A stretch of 64,000 bases of DNA, from the NCBI GenBank assembly GCA_017405945.1, contig JAFQZL010000029.1, positions 49,286-113,285 of the forward strand. Reading direction: 5' to 3'. A model generated the notes under the pieces. The model saw only the letters and a program-made list of their open reading frames with translations, was not told the origin of the DNA and ran no database searches. Positions 1 to 8,238 of this stretch are shown here, one piece after another; position 1 is the stretch's first letter; every line of letters starts with the position of its first letter. The DNA is from Acidaminococcaceae bacterium. Lineage in GTDB: Bacteria > Bacillota > Negativicutes > Acidaminococcales > Acidaminococcaceae. Made by a program: the position numbers and the translations under genes.

Positions 1-45
1 GTATACGGATTTAAAGTACGTCTGGAACGGGTGGAGTCATTATGA
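1..45 (+). CDS. 3' end of an upstream gene, truncated by the window edge
   Basis: Frame 1 is open from the first base and ends with TGA at 43-45, giving the C-terminal tail VYGFKVRLERVESL. The stop overlaps the ATG of the polyphosphate kinase gene in an ATGA arrangement, which suggests one operon with translational coupling. The tail is too short to identify. An exopolyphosphatase (ppx) would be a natural partner, but nothing in the 14 visible residues proves it. Confidence 0.5.
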   Translation, partial: VYGFKVRLERVESL

Positions 46-2351
46 GTGAAAGCAGGAACAAGACCGGCACCGGGACAAAACGGAATGTAGTGGCGGCGGA
101 AAAGAAAACTTCGACCGCAGTCAAAAGGGCGGCGGCTGTCGTAAAAAAGAGAATCAGGAGCGCGGCGGCAGGCGCGTCTGTGCAGGATAAAGCAGTAGAT
201 AAGGCAACTGCGGCAAAAGAAAAGAAAATAACCAAGGCGGATCTGCAGAGGCCGGAGTACTTCTTTAACCGGGAACTGAGCTGGCTGAAATTTAATCTGC
301 GGGTGCTTCGGGAAGCGGAAGTGAAAACTACGCCGATCCTGGAGAGGCTGAAATTTATCGCCATCACGTCCTCCAATCTGGACGAGTTCTTCATGGTGCG
401 GGTGGCCGGGCTGTGGGACCAGTATGAAAACGGCGTGACCCGCAAGGATCCTTCTGGACTGACGGTGCGGGAACAGCTGCGGATGATCTCCCAGGCGGCC
501 CATGAGCAGATGAAACTGGAAAGCAAGATCCTGACAGATGTGCTGGAGGATCTGAAAAAAGCCGGCGGACCGGAAATCAAAACCATCGAAGAATGCAGCG
601 ACGAAGGCAGAGAGTGGCTGGAAAATTATTATCAGGAAGTGGTGTACCCGGTTCTGACGCCTATGGCAGTGGATGCTTCCCGTCCGTTCCCGTTTCTGGG
701 CAATAAAACCCTGAACCTGGCCGTGCAGCTGATCACAGTAGACGGGGAAGAGAGCATGAGCGTGGTGCAGGTACCGTCCCTGCTGCCCCGCCTGATCGAA
801 ATCCCGGTGGAAGAAAAGCGCACGTTTATCTATCTGGAAGAACTGATCACCATTCATTGCAAATACCTGTTCCGGGGCTGCCGGATTCTGGATGTGGTAC
901 CCTTCCGCCTCACCCGGGACAGCGACCTGGATGTGGATGAGGACGATATTGAAGACCTGCTGCGGGAAATCGAGAAATCCCTGCGGCAGCGGAAACGGGG
1001 CGCGGCCCGCCGGCTGGAGATCGCCAAGACCGGCAATAACAGCATCAAAAAATTCCTGGAAGACAATCTGGACCTGACGGATGAGGAAATCTATGAGATC
1101 TCCGGACCGCTGGATGCCACCTGCTTCTTTAAGTTCGTGTCGCTGGACAAGATGTGGCCCTGGCTTCACGAGCCATTTGTGCCCCAGCGTCCGAAAGACC
1201 TGCCGGAGTACGACAATCTGTTTGACCGCCTTAAGGAAAAAGATATTTTGCTGTTCCATCCCTACGAAAGCTTTGATCCGGTGGTGAAGTTTGTCAGCGA
1301 CGCAGCCAGCGATCCCAACGTGCTGGCCATCAAGCAGACACTGTACCGTGTCAGCGGCAATTCGCCCATTGTGGCTGCCCTGGCCCGGGCTGCGGAAAAC
1401 GGCAAGCAGGTCACGGTGCTGGTAGAACTGAAAGCCCGTTTCGATGAAGAGAACAACATTATCTGGGCCCGTCGTCTGGAAAAAGCCGGCGCTCACGTTA
1501 TCTACGGTTTGGTAGGGCTGAAGACCCATGCGAAGATCATTCTGGTGGTGCGCCAGGAACCCGACGGCATCAAACGCTACGTGCATCTGGGCACCGGTAA
1601 CTACAACGACAGCACGGCCAAGCTGTACACCGACATGGGCCTGATGACGGCCAACGACCAGTTCGGCAGCGACGCCTCCGCGTTTTTCAATCTGCTTTCC
1701 GGCTATTCCAAGGCGCCTGTCTGGAACAAGCTGGTAATGGCGCCCATCGGGCTGCGGGAAAAAATCTATGAACTGGTGGATAATGAGATCCGCATCGTGA
1801 AAGAAGGCGGGGAAGGGCACATCATTGCCAAGATGAATTCCCTGCTGGACCAGCCGGTCATTCAGAAACTGTATGAAGCGTCCATGGCGGGCGTAGAGAT
1901 TGAACTGATCGTCCGGGGCATCTGCACCCTGCGCCCCGGTCTGGAAGGCATCAGCGACAATATTACTGTGCGCAGTATTGTAGGGCGGCAGCTGGAGCAC
2001 AGCCGTATCTTCTGGTTTGCCAACAACGGCGACGAGCAGCTCTTCATGAGCAGTGCCGACTGGATGCCCCGTAATCTGAACGACCGCGTGGAACTGTTCT
2101 TCCCGGTAGAAACGGAAGAGCATATCAAACGGATCAAGAGCATCCTGCAGTTGTATCTGGAGGATAATGTAGGCGCCCATATGATGCAGAGCAACGGCAA
2201 TTACCGGAGAGTTGTGGCCGGAAAAGGAAAAGAGATCAGTTCCCAGAGCATTCTCTACGAGCAGGCCCAGCTGGCAGCGGCGAAAAACATGGAAAAGATA
2301 CCCATGGAGCAGCGACTGCGCCCGGCGCCAAGGCAGGAAGACGAAGAATAA
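42..2351 (+). CDS. ppk: Polyphosphate kinase (PPK1)
   Basis: PPK1 makes inorganic polyphosphate reversibly from the terminal phosphate of ATP through a phosphohistidine intermediate. The protein has 769 residues, longer than E. coli PPK (about 690). The family fold starts near residue 70 with the FFNRELSWLKFN signature. By hand alignment, His496 in GLKTHAK matches the autophosphorylated E. coli His435, His515 in VHLGTGNYN matches His454, and His653 in QLEHSRIF matches His592; the spacings of 19 and 157 residues agree exactly. The first 69 residues are an extra Ala/Lys-rich tail (13 Lys, 5 Arg, about 6 acidic residues). GGTGGAG precedes the ATG, which overlaps the stop of the previous gene. 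A CHAD protein at 8.2-9.5 kb is another polyphosphate-linked gene. Confidence 0.97.
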   Translation: MSESRNKTGTGTKRNVVAAEKKTSTAVKRAAAVVKKRIRSAAAGASVQDKAVDKATAAKEKKITKADLQRPEYFFNRELSWLKFNLRVLREAEVKTTPILERLKFIAITSSNLDEFFMVRVAGLWDQYENGVTRKDPSGLTVREQLRMISQAAHEQMKLESKILTDVLEDLKKAGGPEIKTIEECSDEGREWLENYYQEVVYPVLTPMAVDASRPFPFLGNKTLNLAVQLITVDGEESMSVVQVPSLLPRLIEIPVEEKRTFIYLEELITIHCKYLFRGCRILDVVPFRLTRDSDLDVDEDDIEDLLREIEKSLRQRKRGAARRLEIAKTGNNSIKKFLEDNLDLTDEEIYEISGPLDATCFFKFVSLDKMWPWLHEPFVPQRPKDLPEYDNLFDRLKEKDILLFHPYESFDPVVKFVSDAASDPNVLAIKQTLYRVSGNSPIVAALARAAENGKQVTVLVELKARFDEENNIIWARRLEKAGAHVIYGLVGLKTHAKIILVVRQEPDGIKRYVHLGTGNYNDSTAKLYTDMGLMTANDQFGSDASAFFNLLSGYSKAPVWNKLVMAPIGLREKIYELVDNEIRIVKEGGEGHIIAKMNSLLDQPVIQKLYEASMAGVEIELIVRGICTLRPGLEGISDNITVRSIVGRQLEHSRIFWFANNGDEQLFMSSADWMPRNLNDRVELFFPVETEEHIKRIKSILQLYLEDNVGAHMMQSNGNYRRVVAGKGKEISSQSILYEQAQLAAAKNMEKIPMEQRLRPAPRQEDEE

Positions 2352-2359
2352 GAAAAGTA

Positions 2360-2388
2360 TTGTTAAATTGCCCATTCTTTGATATAAT
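2360..2388 (+). promoter_or_regulatory. Sigma-A type promoter for the 102-aa gene
   Basis: TTGTTA at 2360-2365 and TATAAT at 2383-2388 are separated by 17 nt, directly after the ppk stop and 27 nt before the next start codon. This points to independent transcription of the small downstream gene. Confidence 0.7.
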
Positions 2389-2414
2389 AATATGGAATTT
2401 TGAGGAGGGGCACT

Positions 2415-2723
2415 ATGATGGAAAAATTTACCGTGACGATCAACTATCACGGAAATTACGGATATATTGAATATGATCCGGATACCAAATCTGCGGCTGT
2501 GCATCTGGGAGTGGAAGATCCTAAAGCGGCGGCGGAAAAGTATCTGGCAGAACCTCATACATTTAAAGTTTGTGTGGGTCCAACCATCCGGGATTTTGAG
2601 GAAGTAACGCTGCAACCGCTGGAAAGCCTGGAAAATTTTCAGCTTTGCCTGACCCGCATGTGGGTCGCCATTGATGTGCGGGTGGAATGGAGCATGCCGC
2701 CCGGAATGGCGGAAAATCTGTAA
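2415..2723 (+). CDS. Hypothetical protein, 102 aa
   Basis: This is a small soluble protein of unknown function with no signal peptide, membrane segment or metal motif. It begins MMEKFTVTINYHGNYGYIEY and reads like a compact alpha/beta protein. The ATG at 2415 is preferred because GAGGAGGGG lies 5-12 nt upstream; an upstream in-frame TTG at 2400 has no ribosome site. The gene has its own promoter and terminator, so it appears monocistronic. I do not recognise the family and assign no function. Confidence 0.75.
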   Translation: MMEKFTVTINYHGNYGYIEYDPDTKSAAVHLGVEDPKAAAEKYLAEPHTFKVCVGPTIRDFEEVTLQPLESLENFQLCLTRMWVAIDVRVEWSMPPGMAENL

Positions 2724-2728
2724 CAAAC

Positions 2729-2755
2729 AAAATGCCGGCAGCAAACCGGCATTTT
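2729..2755 (+). terminator. Rho-independent terminator after the 102-aa gene
   Basis: The perfect 10-bp stem AAAATGCCGG / CCGGCATTTT has a 7-nt loop and starts 5 nt after the stop codon. A T/C-rich tail follows. Confidence 0.85.
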
Positions 2756-2813
2756 CTCTCTTTATGCCCGCTGTAGGTAAAACGTGTGCTAAAAAGTTTA
2801 TAATTGTTTATAT

Positions 2814-2890
2814 GGTTCCGTAGCTCAGCTGGATAGAGCGACCGCCTCCTAAGCGGTAGGCCGGCAGTTCGAATCTGCCCGGGATCACCA
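2814..2890 (+). tRNA. tRNA-Arg (anticodon CCT)
   Basis: This 77-nt cloverleaf includes an encoded CCA. The acceptor arm GGTTCCG pairs with CGGGATC using two G-U pairs, and the D arm is GCTC/GAGC. The anticodon stem ACCGC/GCGGT encloses the loop CTCCTAA, giving anticodon CCT, which reads AGG. The T arm is GGCAG-TTCGAAT-CTGCC. A TATAAT at 2799-2804 lies 9 nt upstream as a -10 element; the matching -35 is weak. A strong hairpin follows immediately, so this is a single-gene tRNA unit. Confidence 0.96.
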
Positions 2891-2894
2891 AATA

Positions 2895-2931
2895 TAACCC
2901 CTGGCTTAATTAAAAGCCAGGGGTTATTTTT
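2895..2931 (+). terminator. Terminator of the tRNA-Arg unit
   Basis: A 13-bp stem (TAACCCCTGGCTT / AAGCCAGGGGTTA) with a 6-nt loop AATTAA is followed by TTTTT. It begins 4 nt after the CCA end. Confidence 0.92.
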
Positions 2932-3112
2932 AAATGGTTTATTTAGGATAAAGCAAAATATTTTTGTTGAGAAACAGGGTTTAATTTTGAATTTTACAGG
3001 AAACAGAAAAAAATATGCTATAATAAATATATAAACTGAACATAAGGAAGTCAGAAACAACGAACTGTGCTTTGGCCGGTTGTATAAATCGCTGAAGCAA
3101 ACGGAGGCACAT

Positions 3113-4846
3113 ATGGATTTTTGGCGCGCAAGCAGTCTGGAAGAACAAATTGACGTAGCGGCAGGACGGCAGGAGGCCGATCTTGTGTTAAAAGGGGGGC
3201 ATGTGTTTAACGTGTTCCTGAAAACCTGGGAAGATGCAGATATTGCCATCAGCGGCAGTAAGATTGTCGGCATAGGTAACTATACGGGCAAGCAGAATCT
3301 TGACGTGACGGGTCTGTACCTGACGCCGGGGCTGATGGATGCCCATGTGCATTTTGAAAGTTCCATGCTTTCTCCACGGGAGATGGTGAAGGTTTTGCTG
3401 CTGAACGGGGTTACCGGCGCCATTACCGATCCCCATGAAATTACCAATGTGTTAGGTGAAAACGGGTTCCGGTTCATGCTGGAGGAAACAGCGGGAATTC
3501 CCTTTTCCGCTTACATGATGGTTCCTTCCTGCGTTCCGGCAACGGACATGGATACTTCCGGCGCCCGTATTACTCCGGAAAACATGGAACGTTTGCGCAA
3601 TTTAAGTCCCAGGGTGCTGGGCCTGGCGGAAATGATGAACTTCCCCGGAATTTTGTATAAACAACAGCTGGAAATGGATAAGCTGAAGCTATTCTATAAG
3701 CAGAAGATGGACGGGCACGCCCCGGGAATTTCCGGCAAGGAACTGAATGCCTATGTGTCTTCCGGAATTACGACAGAGCATGAGTGCGTGACGCCTGCGG
3801 AAGCCCTTGAAAAAATAAAACGGGGCATGTACGTGTTTCTGCGGGAAGGCAGCGCGGCCCACAATCTGGTTGACCTGCTTCCGGTATTGGAAAGAGCAGA
3901 TAACCGCCGGCTTTGCCTGTGTACCGATGACCGTCATGCGGACGATCTGATCGAGCAGGGCAGCATCAACTACCTGCTGGAGATCGGTGTGGCCCACGGC
4001 TATGAGCCGGAAGACCTGATTCCCATGGCGACGCTGAACATTGCCGAGTGTTACGGGCTGCAGCAGACTGGCGCCCTGGCCCCGGGGTATCAGGCGGATA
4101 TCGTCGCCTTTGAGGATCTCCGATCCTTCCAGCCGGTTCACGTGGTGAAGGGCGGTGCGCTGACAGTGAAAAACCGCAGGCTGTTATGGAAGAGCGAACC
4201 GGTGCTGAAGATGCCGGGCCAGTCCATGAACATGCCTGAAGTGACGAAAGAAGATTTTAAAATTCCGGCGCGTCCCAATATGAGGCTGCGTGTAATCGGT
4301 ATCAGCCAGACCCAGCTGCTGACTACGAAGCTGCATCTGGATCCCACTATCCGAAACGGGGAAGCTGTCAGCGATACGGAGCGTGATGTGCTGAAGATGG
4401 CGGTGTGCGAGCGCCATCACAATACGGGTAACATTGGTCTGGGTTTTGTTTACGGATTTGGTCTGAAGAAGGGCGCTATTGCTACGACGGTAGGGCACGA
4501 TTCCCACAATTTGTCTGTAGTAGGCACTAACGATGAAGACATGGTGGTTGCCGTGAACCGCCTGCGGGAGATCGGCGGCGGTCTGATCGTCGTGTCGGAA
4601 GGTCAGGTAAGGGCTACGGTACCTCTTGCTATAGCCGGTCTTATGAGTGACCGGGATGCGGTAGCCGTGAATGCGCAGATCAGACAACTGGAATTCTGGG
4701 TAAAGGAACTGGGCATACCGGAAGAATTCAGTACTTTTATGATTCTGGCCTTCCTTTCTCTGCCGGTTATTCCGGAACTGCGGCTGACGGACCGCGGTCT
4801 GGTGGATGTGGTGCGCTTCGAGCATGTGGACCTTTGGTGTGAATAG
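3113..4846 (+). CDS. ade: Adenine deaminase
   Basis: The enzyme hydrolyses adenine to hypoxanthine and ammonia (EC 3.5.4.2) in purine salvage, feeding the hypoxanthine phosphoribosyltransferase encoded at 53.9 kb. The 577-residue protein has the Ade amidohydrolase layout: a beta-sandwich start, the metal-binding HxH at His78/His80 (DAHVHFESS), the DPHEITNV motif after it, and a C-terminal domain with the VGHDSHN sequence. The start at 3113 is chosen because GGAGG lies 7 nt upstream; upstream in-frame TTG codons lack a ribosome site. A -10 TATAAT is at 3019-3024, with TTTACA at 2993-2998 at an unusually long 20-nt spacing. I saw no purine riboswitch in the 88-nt leader. Confidence 0.96.
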   Translation: MDFWRASSLEEQIDVAAGRQEADLVLKGGHVFNVFLKTWEDADIAISGSKIVGIGNYTGKQNLDVTGLYLTPGLMDAHVHFESSMLSPREMVKVLLLNGVTGAITDPHEITNVLGENGFRFMLEETAGIPFSAYMMVPSCVPATDMDTSGARITPENMERLRNLSPRVLGLAEMMNFPGILYKQQLEMDKLKLFYKQKMDGHAPGISGKELNAYVSSGITTEHECVTPAEALEKIKRGMYVFLREGSAAHNLVDLLPVLERADNRRLCLCTDDRHADDLIEQGSINYLLEIGVAHGYEPEDLIPMATLNIAECYGLQQTGALAPGYQADIVAFEDLRSFQPVHVVKGGALTVKNRRLLWKSEPVLKMPGQSMNMPEVTKEDFKIPARPNMRLRVIGISQTQLLTTKLHLDPTIRNGEAVSDTERDVLKMAVCERHHNTGNIGLGFVYGFGLKKGAIATTVGHDSHNLSVVGTNDEDMVVAVNRLREIGGGLIVVSEGQVRATVPLAIAGLMSDRDAVAVNAQIRQLEFWVKELGIPEEFSTFMILAFLSLPVIPELRLTDRGLVDVVRFEHVDLWCE

Positions 4847-4869
4847 AATTTGAAACTGTTAAAAAACAA

Positions 4870-4923
4870 AAAACAGCATTGACGTTTTTCCCGTTTTTTT
4901 TGGGGATACATCAATGCTGTTTT
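4870..4923. terminator. Bidirectional terminator between convergent ade and mscS-type genes
   Basis: The perfect 13-bp stem AAAACAGCATTGA / TCAATGCTGTTTT has a 28-nt loop. A-runs on the left and T-runs on the right allow it to stop transcription from both converging genes. Confidence 0.8.
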
Positions 4924-4972
4924 ATTTTAGGAAATGAAATGCTGGTGAATCCGAATAATAGCGTTTCCTCAA

Positions 4973-6172
4973 TTATTCTTCTTCAGCTTTTTCAATACGC
5001 ACGCCTTTCGCGTTCCGCAAATCTGTAGGGAAAACCTGTTGTCCTGCGTTGTTGTGCGCAGAAGCTGCTTCCGGAATCGGCGTCTCAAAATAGATGCTGC
5101 GGCTGGGGAACGCGCAGCTTACGCCGTTTTCTTCCAGAATCTTCATGACTTCCAGATTGAATTTTTCCCGCGCCCTGAGATACACGGAATTGTTGGGCGC
5201 CTTTGCGTAGCACACGATACGGATGTTTAACGAACTGTCGCCGAACTCAAAGAAGTTGACGTCAATTCCGTCATTGTAGATTTCATCCAACCGTTCACAC
5301 AGACTGCGTATCTGCTGGCAGACTTCCTGCATCTGTTCCCGGGTGGTGCTGTAGGTGAGGCCAAGCATAAACTGGATGCGGTACTTTTGCCGCTGGGTAT
5401 AGTTGATGATAGGCGTGTTGCTCAGCAGGTTGTTGGGTACATACACCAGCTCCTGATAAAATGTGCGGATACAGGTACTGCGAAAGGTAATCGATTCCAC
5501 GATGCCTTCCACATTGTTAGCGGAGATCCAGTCGCCGATGACAAAGGGGCGCTCCGTAATGATGACCAGACTGCCGAAAATATTAGCCAGGGAATCCTTG
5601 GCGGCGAAGGCAATGGCCATAGCGCCGATACCCAGGGAAGCCACAAAGGCGGTAATATCATAATCCCATTCGTTGGCAACCAGGACGATGCCGAACATAA
5701 CACAGATCATATGCGCCAGGGCAGAAATCATTTCGGCAAGGGTTTCGTCAATATGCAGGCTGGAACGTTTCAGCAGCTGCATAATCAGTCCGTGACCCGC
5801 GTCGCACAGGTTGTACACGCCCCAGATGAGACAGATGATCAGGCTGCTGCGCAGGATCTTGTCAAACGCAGGATGCTGGGAAAAAGGATTCAGGGGGCTG
5901 AGGACGATGAACGAATAAAAGGCCAGAATCCATAAGAAGGTTTGGATAGGATGATTAAAGGCCTTTACGAAACTGTCGATGAAATCATAATGGTACCTGT
6001 GTTTTAAGTATGCTGCCAATCGCAGGATGAAAAAACGGTAGCAGATGCGGAACAGCAGGATTGCACCACAGGTAAGGATAGACGCTCTCCACAAAGGCCA
6101 CTGGACAGCCCAGAATTCCGGCGTCAGTAAGGCGGTCGCCGCGGAAGTTGCAGAAGATAATAATGCAGTCAT
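4973..6172 (-). CDS. MscS-family mechanosensitive channel
   Basis: This is an inner-membrane small-conductance mechanosensitive channel that would release solutes on osmotic downshock. The protein has 399 residues. Hydrophobic helices lie near residues 27-50, 76-92, 107-123 and 148-168. The pore helix is at 173-201, with the Gly/Ala-rich pattern SLGIGAMAIAFAAKDSLANI. A soluble MscS beta domain (ITERPFVIGDWI) and an alpha/beta vestibule follow. It is larger than E. coli MscS (286 aa), with extra N-terminal helices as in YbdG/YnaI-type members. The start has GGAG 5 nt upstream on the minus strand. It is the only minus-strand gene in the window and converges on ade. Confidence 0.93.
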   Translation of the reverse strand: MTALLSSATSAATALLTPEFWAVQWPLWRASILTCGAILLFRICYRFFILRLAAYLKHRYHYDFIDSFVKAFNHPIQTFLWILAFYSFIVLSPLNPFSQHPAFDKILRSSLIICLIWGVYNLCDAGHGLIMQLLKRSSLHIDETLAEMISALAHMICVMFGIVLVANEWDYDITAFVASLGIGAMAIAFAAKDSLANIFGSLVIITERPFVIGDWISANNVEGIVESITFRSTCIRTFYQELVYVPNNLLSNTPIINYTQRQKYRIQFMLGLTYSTTREQMQEVCQQIRSLCERLDEIYNDGIDVNFFEFGDSSLNIRIVCYAKAPNNSVYLRAREKFNLEVMKILEENGVSCAFPSRSIYFETPIPEAASAHNNAGQQVFPTDLRNAKGVRIEKAEEE

Positions 6173-6482
6173 GTGAACTCCTTAATTTCTCTATAGCAAA
6201 AGTCAGGCAATCGTTGTTTTGATATCAAAAGTATTATACTATATGTAACGAAAAAAATTAAGGAAGAATTCACATAAGTTTCATTTTTTCTGTCTGCGCT
6301 TGTGCTATAATTGGTTTCGCCCGGGGGGGGAAAATAGCGTCGGTTAAAATTGTGATTATTCTTTATGTGTCCGGCCGTAACCCGGTGTTGTGACCGGGCA
6401 GGACATTACAGAATGCTGGCGTCGATCCCGGCGTGATGTATTGTGTGTCAGATTGTTATGTGTTTTTGGAAAAGGAGAAGCA
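6173..6482. promoter_or_regulatory. Divergent intergenic region with candidate promoters
   Basis: This 310-nt gap separates the divergent mscS-type and DUF456 genes. On the minus strand a TATAAT reads from 6238 to 6233. On the plus strand a TATAAT is at 6306-6311. Neither has a convincing -35 box at 16-18 nt. A run of nine G follows CCC at about 6321. I see no operator palindrome, small RNA or additional gene. Confidence 0.4.
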
Positions 6483-7037
6483 ATGGAACAGGTTTTGGCA
6501 GGATTTTCCGGTATGGCAGATTCGTATATGCTGGAATGGCTGGCGGCAGTTTGTCTGATTCTGGTGGCGGTTGCCATGGCGTTGTTCGATTTGCCGGGTA
6601 ATACGCTGATGGCGGGCTGTTGTCTGGGCTTTGCGTTTTACGATCCGTCCAAGTATTTTGACATCCGTATCATCTCCGCCGTGATCCTTATTTACGCGCT
6701 GGGGGAGATTTGGGAGTTTGTGCTGTCGTTTTTTGGCATCAAGCGGCAGGTTAAAGATATCTCATGGTGGGGTGTGTTCCTCATCGGTTGTGGCACGTTT
6801 GCGGGCACGATCATGGGAACAACAGTATTTCCCGTGCTGGGCAGTGTGATTGGCGGCGCGATAGGCGCGTTTGCCATGGCGTATCTGTATGAGTATCTGC
6901 GGTCCCACGATATGCAGCATGCCGGGGCATTGGCCTGGCAGGCGGCAAAGATGCAGTTTGTGGCGATGCTGGGAAAACTGGTGGCGACGTTTGCCCTGGC
7001 AATTTTGCTTGCGCGTCAGATTTTCTTCTATGCTTAA
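6483..7037 (+). CDS. DUF456 family membrane protein
   Basis: The 184-residue integral membrane protein has about four to five hydrophobic segments and closely spaced glycines in the middle (GTFAGTIMGTT and GSVIGGAIGAF), the pattern I associate with DUF456. The biochemical function of that family is unknown. The ATG at 6483 follows AAGGAGAAG. An upstream in-frame ATG at 6390 would add a 31-residue Arg/Cys-rich stretch with no ribosome site and is rejected. It stands alone between the divergent promoter region and the hairpin at 7153. Confidence 0.8.
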   Translation: MEQVLAGFSGMADSYMLEWLAAVCLILVAVAMALFDLPGNTLMAGCCLGFAFYDPSKYFDIRIISAVILIYALGEIWEFVLSFFGIKRQVKDISWWGVFLIGCGTFAGTIMGTTVFPVLGSVIGGAIGAFAMAYLYEYLRSHDMQHAGALAWQAAKMQFVAMLGKLVATFALAILLARQIFFYA

Positions 7038-7152
7038 AAAGAAAAATAGAAAAAATGTAACAGATTTTCAGGGAATTTGAAGAGATATAAAAAAATTAGC
7101 AATAAAAATACATCTTCAATTTGGTTTTTTTGTTCAGTGTGCTAAAATAAAT

Positions 7153-7180
7153 GGGACAGATTGCTCTGTCCCGTTTTTTA
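7153..7180 (+). terminator. Intrinsic terminator or attenuator hairpin
   Basis: The perfect 8-bp stem GGGACAGA / TCTGTCCC has a 4-nt loop and is followed by GTTTTTTATTTTT. It lies 116 nt after the DUF456 stop and 94 nt before the dehydrogenase start. It could end the upstream transcript or attenuate the downstream one. Confidence 0.8.
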
Positions 7181-7273
7181 TTTTTGCAGAACATGTTTCC
7201 GGTTGGGTTATCGTATTGTGTACCTGCCTTTCCTCTCTGCAAAAACAGGGTTTGTTTTTTGGAGGCTCGCATT

Positions 7274-8236
7274 ATGGATTTAAAAGATAAAATCGTTATC
7301 TGCAGCGGGAAAATCCGTCCCATTGCAATTGAATATTTACAGGATAAGGTGACGCTGAAAAGCTGGCAGCAGCGTGGGCGGGTGCCGGAGGAACAGTGGA
7401 ACGAGTGGCTGAAGGAGGCGGACGCCCTGTATTCGACCGGGAACATCCGGATCGATGAAAAGCTGTTGCAGAAAGCGCCGAAGCTGCAGGTGGCGGCCCA
7501 ATCTTCGGTAGGGTATGATAATATTGATGTGGAAGCCTGCCATGCACGCGGCGTAAAAATCGGAAACACACCCGGCGTGCTGGTAAACGCGGTGGCGGAT
7601 ATTGCCTACGGTCTGCTGATTGACACGGCCCGGGGCATTGTGCGGGGTCATCTGCACACGAAGAACGGGCTGTGGGGTGAACGGAAGGCCATGGGTCTGG
7701 GCGTTGACCTTTACAATAAAACGCTGGGAGTAGTCGGGTTCGGCAATATCGGCAGCGCTATTGCAAAACGGGCACAGGCCAGCGGTATGCGCATAATTTA
7801 CCATAACCGCCGCCGCCGGCTGAACGATGCCGCGTCAGGAGCGCGGTATGTATCGTGGGAAGAACTGCTGAAGAATTCTGATTTTATCGTGGTGGCGGTT
7901 ACGTTGAACCCTTCCACCAAAGGTCTGTTTAATGAAGCTGCTTTTGCCGCCATGAAAGACGGCGTGCGTTTCGTAAACATCTCCCGGGGCAAAGTGGTAG
8001 ATACAGATGCGCTGTATGAAGCGCTGAAGAGCGGGAAAGTTGCCGCGGCGGGTCTGGACGTGACGGAACCGGAACCCCTGCCGGGAGACCACCCGCTGCT
8101 GACGCTGCCCAATATTACAGTAACGCCCCACATGGCCTCTGCTACGGAGGAGACCCGGGATGAAATGGCGCTGGTTACAGCGCAGAATATTATCGCTGCC
8201 CTGTCAGGGCAGCCCATGTTGGCACAGGTGAAATAA
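7274..8236 (+). CDS. D-isomer-specific 2-hydroxyacid dehydrogenase
   Basis: This NAD(P)-dependent enzyme interconverts a 2-oxoacid and a D-2-hydroxyacid; similarity in style to glyoxylate/hydroxypyruvate reductases (GhrB, glycerate dehydrogenase) is my best guess for substrate. The 320-residue protein has the Rossmann GxGxxG at Gly155-Gly157-Gly160 (VGFGNIGS). The catalytic triad is Arg238 (NISRGKVVD), Glu267 (DVTEPEPLP) and His286 (TPHMASAT). Arg-rich residues follow strand beta-B (NRRRRL), which favours NADPH over NADH. GGAGG precedes the ATG at 7274. The CHAD gene starts 2 nt after the stop, so the two are probably cotranscribed. Confidence 0.93.
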   Translation: MDLKDKIVICSGKIRPIAIEYLQDKVTLKSWQQRGRVPEEQWNEWLKEADALYSTGNIRIDEKLLQKAPKLQVAAQSSVGYDNIDVEACHARGVKIGNTPGVLVNAVADIAYGLLIDTARGIVRGHLHTKNGLWGERKAMGLGVDLYNKTLGVVGFGNIGSAIAKRAQASGMRIIYHNRRRRLNDAASGARYVSWEELLKNSDFIVVAVTLNPSTKGLFNEAAFAAMKDGVRFVNISRGKVVDTDALYEALKSGKVAAAGLDVTEPEPLPGDHPLLTLPNITVTPHMASATEETRDEMALVTAQNIIAALSGQPMLAQVK

Positions 8237-8238
8237 AT

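Noticed and set aside
3025..3112. Purine riboswitch before ade
   Set aside because: I could not find the conserved junction or loop sequences, and the leader is short.
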